DNA of 7,844 nucleotides, taken from Segetibacter sp. (lineage in GTDB: Bacteria > Bacteroidota > Bacteroidia > Chitinophagales > Chitinophagaceae). Below the pieces are notes generated by a model that saw nothing but the letters and a program-made list of their open reading frames with translations, searched no databases and was not told the origin of the DNA. The stretch lies in the NCBI GenBank assembly GCA_030146445.1, contig JASLBT010000462.1:1-7844 (forward strand). Direction: 5' to 3'. The translations under genes were made by a program, and so were the position numbers. Positions 4,529 through 7,844 of the stretch are shown here, piece by piece (position 1 is the stretch's first letter; each line of letters starts with the position of its first letter).

Positions 4529-7378
4529 TTATTTCTTGTTCGAATCCATTCTGTTGTTTGTCTCCCCAGGTAAAGGTGAGCCAAAATAAAAATACAGCGT
4601 GCGCCTGATGGGCCCGTTCACCAGGTTCAAATCGCTCTCGGGTCCAAAGCCTATTACATCCGAAGGACTTATGCCCAATTTGGAGCCTGTGGCCGTAATG
4701 CCGTCGAGAAATGAGATGTTGCCGACCGGAAGCTCCGGGTGTGGACTGCTACCGTTGATCGCATAGAAATCGAATAATCGTACGAAAAGGTTATTACCAG
4801 GCGAAGCGACGGTGAATTTACCTTCCATCGTACTCAGTTCTATCCACACGATGTCGGAGAAATAACCTTTAAATTCAGGGTACGTCCAGGGGGCGGTGCC
4901 GGTTAATACGTTATTGTACCTATTGTGGTAAACATCATAAGTAACTCCTGTTAAACGGTTCTTCCATACACGATAAGGACCCTTACCTAACCATTTTGCT
5001 CCCATAACCAGCCCCTCGGGATAACTGAAAGAAATTCCGCTAAAAGGATACTTTCCATCCAGGCTATACTCATAAGCCATTTCGAGCCATCCATTTGGCT
5101 GCATCTTCCACTTCACATATTTCAGATCTCCGTTGTAGGATGCTTCTACTACATAGGCGTCCCCTTCTTTGAAATGCCGAAGAGCAGTAAAACGGGCTGA
5201 ACCACTTACCATCACCGGCCCTTTGCCGAAAGATAACTTTGAACTATTTTCATTGCCAATCGAAACCAGGCTTCCTGAATTTTTACTGAAGCTTACCGCA
5301 ATGCCGTTTGCCTTTATGGTAACGATAGTATCAGCATCAGTGAAAGTAGCAACTTCCTGCCTTTCGGATGTTTTCATTTTGGCAATTATTGCAGCATTTG
5401 ATTTTACTTTCCAAACCCAACGGTACAGTTCATTTTTATTGGGATCATAGGCTCTTACAGCCAAAGCATCATAATTCTTCCAGGTTGCAGGGAGCGAAAA
5501 CTTTAAAGTACCTTTTGTCACTGGCGCCACATCCGGGCCCGGTACAGTTGCCTTTTCAGCCACTGTATGACCACCTGCTTGATCTTCCCGGCCGTTGAAA
5601 TTGATCAGTTCCCATTGGAATTTACATTGGTTAAAATTGGTGAAATGAAAACGGTTTTCTACGACGATCTCCCCTTTAAAATCAGCAGGCAATTCCTTCA
5701 AGGCTATTTTAACGGGAGAATATATCTCACGTATAGCGCTGAAGCTTCCCTCCTTTTCGCGATGAGGACCAACAACACCGTCGGGGCCGTTGGTGCCATT
5801 TACGTCCATGATATTGTTCAGGTCGGTACGGACGATGCCCTCGTCTGCAAAATCCCATATAAAACCTCCTGCCCCTTTCTTCGCGTTCCAGAACAGCTCC
5901 CACATGTCTGCTAACCCAGCTGCTCCGCCGCCGTCGTGCATGGCATGTAGAAATTCCGTGGGCATGTAGATATTTGTATCGGCCAGGATCTTCTCTGAAC
6001 TATAATAACTCTCATAATGGTTACAGTCTATACCATTGATGGCATTACCAGGCCTGTGGTGTGCATGGATTACGGTACGGTTCGACAAGTCATATATCCC
6101 GTAATCATCAACCAGGTCTTTATTGTGTCCGCCTTCGTTGCCGTTGCTCCAGAAGATAACCGAAGGATGGTTTGCGTCCCTCATTACCATTTCTTTCACC
6201 AGTGGAGTTCCGGCTTTAGTGCTATACATTTTCTGCCAGCCGGTAAGTTCGTCTATTACATAAAGGCCGAGTGAATCGCAAACCCGGAGGAAATTCTTAT
6301 CCGGAGGATAGTGTGAACATCGTACCGCATTCATGTTCATCTCCTTCATCAGCTTTACGTCGACGAGGTCGGCCTCGGGGTACGTTGCACGCCCATACTC
6401 CGGCCAGAATACATGGCGGTTTACACCTTTCATTTTGATCTTAGTTCCGTTCAGATAGATGCCGTCCTGCTTTCTTACCTCGATAGTACGGAAGCCAAAC
6501 TTATCAGACGTTTCATAGATGTTTTTACCGGCATTACTAAGTGTCACCTTAATGCTGTACAAGTTTGGTGTTTCGGCGGACCAAAGCCTGGGGTTTTTGA
6601 CTGTAGTGCTAACATGAACAACCGAATCGCTCCCCGAAGTTTTACCGTTTGCTGTGGCCACAACCGACCCATTTGCATCCATGATCCGGGCAACAACATC
6701 CCGGCGTGCTGCGGTATTATTCAGGTGGACATTCATACTGAACGAACCGTCTGCCTTAGCATCAATGGATGTCCAGGAGATATTTTCCTTTGGCAAAGAC
6801 TCTAAATAGACAGGACGGAAGATGCCGCCGAAGATCCAGAAGTCGGCCAACCGCTCGGCATTGTTTACGGAATTGTCGGCCGACGACTTGCTGACTGTAA
6901 CCTCAAGCAGGTTTTGTTTTCCAAAATTCAGCTTATCACCGATGTTATATTTAAAACGATAAAAAGCGCCCTGGTGCACGGCGCCGGCCAGCTTACCATT
7001 GATCTTTACTTCGGTATCCGTCATCGAACCCTCGAACACGATATTAACCTCTTTGTTCGCCCAGTTTGCAGGCACGGTAAAAAGGAGTTTGTACAACCCT
7101 TTCTCATCCGCGTAGCGAAAATTTTTACCATAAGTAACATTATCCCGACCGTAGTTATAATTGCCAAAGCCTTGCTGCTCCCAGTGTGAAGGAACTTGGA
7201 TCTTTGCCCATTTACCGGCATTGCGACCACCTGTACATAGAAAATCCCAGCTTTTGGTGTGTTTAACATCGGTCCCCGAGAGGTATTGAACTTCGGCTTT
7301 TGCAGAAGATTGGCCGGGGGAATTTAGTGCGGTCAGTAGCGACAAGAATAATGTATAGATCGTGGTTTTAACATGCAT
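4529..7378 (-). CDS. Secreted LacZ-type glycoside hydrolase family 2 (predicted beta-galactosidase)
   Basis: The 949-residue protein starts with a signal peptide (hydrophobic core about 6-18, no lipobox cysteine), so it should be periplasmic. Domains in order: GH2 sugar-binding jelly roll (about 45-195), immunoglobulin-like domain (about 200-302), TIM barrel (about 303-560), a second beta-sandwich linker (about 565-665), and a C-terminal Bgal_small_N-like domain (about 680-935, with WLGKGPYRVWKNRLTG). Catalytic landmarks match LacZ: VRCSHYP (352-358), acid/base Glu415 in SNGNEGGHN, nucleophile Glu475 in PTEFLHAMH, and GGFIWDFADEG (504-514). It should hydrolyse non-reducing terminal beta-linked sugars with retention; the Bgal_small_N domain favours beta-galactosidase. 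Beside PL22-like genes, galactan or rhamnogalacturonan side chains are likely targets, but another beta-glycoside is possible. It lacks LacZ's usual N-terminal extension. No frameshift or missing catalytic residue is seen. Confidence 0.96.
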   Translation of the reverse strand: MHVKTTIYTLFLSLLTALNSPGQSSAKAEVQYLSGTDVKHTKSWDFLCTGGRNAGKWAKIQVPSHWEQQGFGNYNYGRDNVTYGKNFRYADEKGLYKLLFTVPANWANKEVNIVFEGSMTDTEVKINGKLAGAVHQGAFYRFKYNIGDKLNFGKQNLLEVTVSKSSADNSVNNAERLADFWIFGGIFRPVYLESLPKENISWTSIDAKADGSFSMNVHLNNTAARRDVVARIMDANGSVVATANGKTSGSDSVVHVSTTVKNPRLWSAETPNLYSIKVTLSNAGKNIYETSDKFGFRTIEVRKQDGIYLNGTKIKMKGVNRHVFWPEYGRATYPEADLVDVKLMKEMNMNAVRCSHYPPDKNFLRVCDSLGLYVIDELTGWQKMYSTKAGTPLVKEMVMRDANHPSVIFWSNGNEGGHNKDLVDDYGIYDLSNRTVIHAHHRPGNAINGIDCNHYESYYSSEKILADTNIYMPTEFLHAMHDGGGAAGLADMWELFWNAKKGAGGFIWDFADEGIVRTDLNNIMDVNGTNGPDGVVGPHREKEGSFSAIREIYSPVKIALKELPADFKGEIVVENRFHFTNFNQCKFQWELINFNGREDQAGGHTVAEKATVPGPDVAPVTKGTLKFSLPATWKNYDALAVRAYDPNKNELYRWVWKVKSNAAIIAKMKTSERQEVATFTDADTIVTIKANGIAVSFSKNSGSLVSIGNENSSKLSFGKGPVMVSGSARFTALRHFKEGDAYVVEASYNGDLKYVKWKMQPNGWLEMAYEYSLDGKYPFSGISFSYPEGLVMGAKWLGKGPYRVWKNRLTGVTYDVYHNRYNNVLTGTAPWTYPEFKGYFSDIVWIELSTMEGKFTVASPGNNLFVRLFDFYAINGSSPHPELPVGNISFLDGITATGSKLGISPSDVIGFGPESDLNLVNGPIRRTLYFYFGSPLPGETNNRMDSNKK

Positions 7379-7396
7379 AGTAGGCTCTTATATTAT

Positions 7397-7410
7397 CTGG
7401 CAGCAGCCAG
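7397..7410 (-). promoter_or_regulatory. Hairpin in the GH2 5' leader
   Basis: CTGGC-AGCA-GCCAG (plus strand) is a perfect, GC-rich 5-bp stem with a 4-nt loop, ending 18 nt before the GH2 start codon. It could affect mRNA stability or translation initiation. No homologous leader is available here to show conservation. Confidence 0.3.
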
Positions 7411-7520
7411 CAGTAGATCTGGTGGTTAAACAAACATCAGGGGCAGAAACTCATCCGAATTTACGCCCTCTTCACTGATCCCTTTTTGGTAGTTTGAATA
7501 GTATTATCGATAGACATTCG

Positions 7521-7560
7521 TTATCGTCTCTTATCATTTCTTATCCTTTCCTATCCTGGC
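7521..7560. repeat. Four degenerate 10-bp tandem repeats
   Basis: Units at 7521-7530, 7531-7540, 7541-7550 and 7551-7560 read TTATCGTCTC, TTATCATTTC, TTATCCTTTC and CTATCCTGGC. Every unit keeps TATC in the same register, and the middle two differ at one position. A 10-bp period keeps copies on nearly one face of the helix. The array sits 143-182 bp upstream of the GH2 start, so it may be a protein-binding array or simply a decayed short tandem repeat. Confidence 0.5.
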
Positions 7561-7732
7561 TCCGCATAACAAACTTACTATCCAGCATTTCTTGGTACCC
7601 GCATTTGTTTTCTATAGCATCTTCGTTGCGCCTGCCCCCAACTCGTTGGCGGGTCGCATTCCGTTCATCGGCAAACCTTTGGGCAACTTTCGTTTCATAT
7701 GCCAGAAGCACTTTATATTTCAATCGTTTGAT
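7541..7732 (-). pseudogene. Possible short gene remnant, unidentified
   Basis: A minus-strand frame of about 60 codons ends at a TAA (7543-7541) and reads as a hydrophilic, charged helix-like peptide, for example YKVLLAYETKVAQRFADERN and later ENKCGYQEMLDSKFVMRS. Its only early start is a TTG at 7723; an in-frame TGA lies a short way upstream (near 7752). The end overlaps the 10-bp repeat array. It could be the 3' end of a decayed gene or a chance frame; I recognise no family. Confidence 0.22.
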
Positions 7733-7844
7733 TTTTATAGTGCGGTATAAATTTCAAAAACTTCTTACACCTTATACTTGCCTATGGATCTCAAAAAAGT
7801 TGCTGCCATGAAAAGATGCGGTACAAGGGCTACCGTGTGTACAC

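Larger units (their letters stand above)
7379..7844. other. Leader and upstream region of the GH2 gene, no intact gene
   Basis: This stretch contains the GH2 5' leader, a small hairpin, a 10-bp tandem repeat array and one short protein-like remnant, listed separately. The plus-strand frame at 7494-7811 is antisense to that remnant and low in coding character. A plus-strand ATG at 7784 opens a frame to the window edge (MDLKKVAAMKRCGTRATVCT), too short to judge. I found no exact TAnnTTTG promoter; TAAATTCG (7463-7456, minus) is one mismatch away. Confidence 0.45.

Noticed and set aside
5169..7189. Several plus-strand frames opposite the GH2 gene
   Set aside because: All lie antisense to a full-length enzyme with intact catalytic motifs; none shows a domain of its own.
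7784..7844. Start of a rightward gene (MDLKKVAAMKRC...)
   Set aside because: Only 20 codons are visible, with no ribosome-binding context or promoter, so it cannot be told from chance.
1..7844. CRISPR array, tRNA, rRNA, or complete insertion sequence
   Set aside because: No spaced repeats of CRISPR type, no cloverleaf or rRNA signature, and no transposase with terminal inverted repeats were seen.

Overview
The window looks like Bacteroidota DNA, probably from the Sphingobacteriales/Chitinophagales side. This is inferred from A-rich start regions without clear Shine-Dalgarno sequences, a TAnnTTTG-type promoter element, and a carbohydrate-utilisation layout of secreted pectin-type enzymes beside a large secreted family 2 glycosidase. 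The DNA alone does not settle genus or species.

Left edge (1-240): a TPP (thiamine pyrophosphate) riboswitch lies on the minus strand at about 141-220, with a Bacteroidota-type -7 promoter element just upstream of it. It reads leftward into a gene whose first 21 codons are in the window (ATG at 65). That gene is therefore probably thiamine-controlled and is unrelated to the sugar genes to the right.

Middle-left (241-1421): no intact gene. From about 1380 down to 700 the minus strand gives protein-like reading broken by in-frame stops and one apparent frameshift, so this looks like gene debris between the thiamine locus and the carbohydrate locus.

Core (1422-7378): three intact minus-strand genes in transcription order. 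They are a secreted LacZ-type GH2 glycosidase (7378-4529) and two tandem, paralogous, secreted oligogalacturonate-lyase-like (PL22-like) beta-propeller proteins (4318-2891 and 2747-1422). Together they suggest periplasmic breakdown of pectic oligosaccharides, with the lyase-like pair acting on oligogalacturonides and the GH2 enzyme removing beta-linked sugars such as galactose. The gaps of 210 and 143 bp leave room for separate promoters. The 210-bp gap holds a perfect 20-bp direct repeat with 21-bp period next to a TGGTA/TACCA inverted repeat, which is a good operator candidate.

Right edge (7379-7844): the leader of the GH2 gene, with a small hairpin, an array of four 10-bp tandem repeats, and a short protein-like minus-strand remnant. 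I see no intact gene there.

No wholly new biological system is evident. The best leads are the riboswitch with its unidentified edge gene, the operator-like repeats, the duplicated PL22-like genes, and the decayed region.
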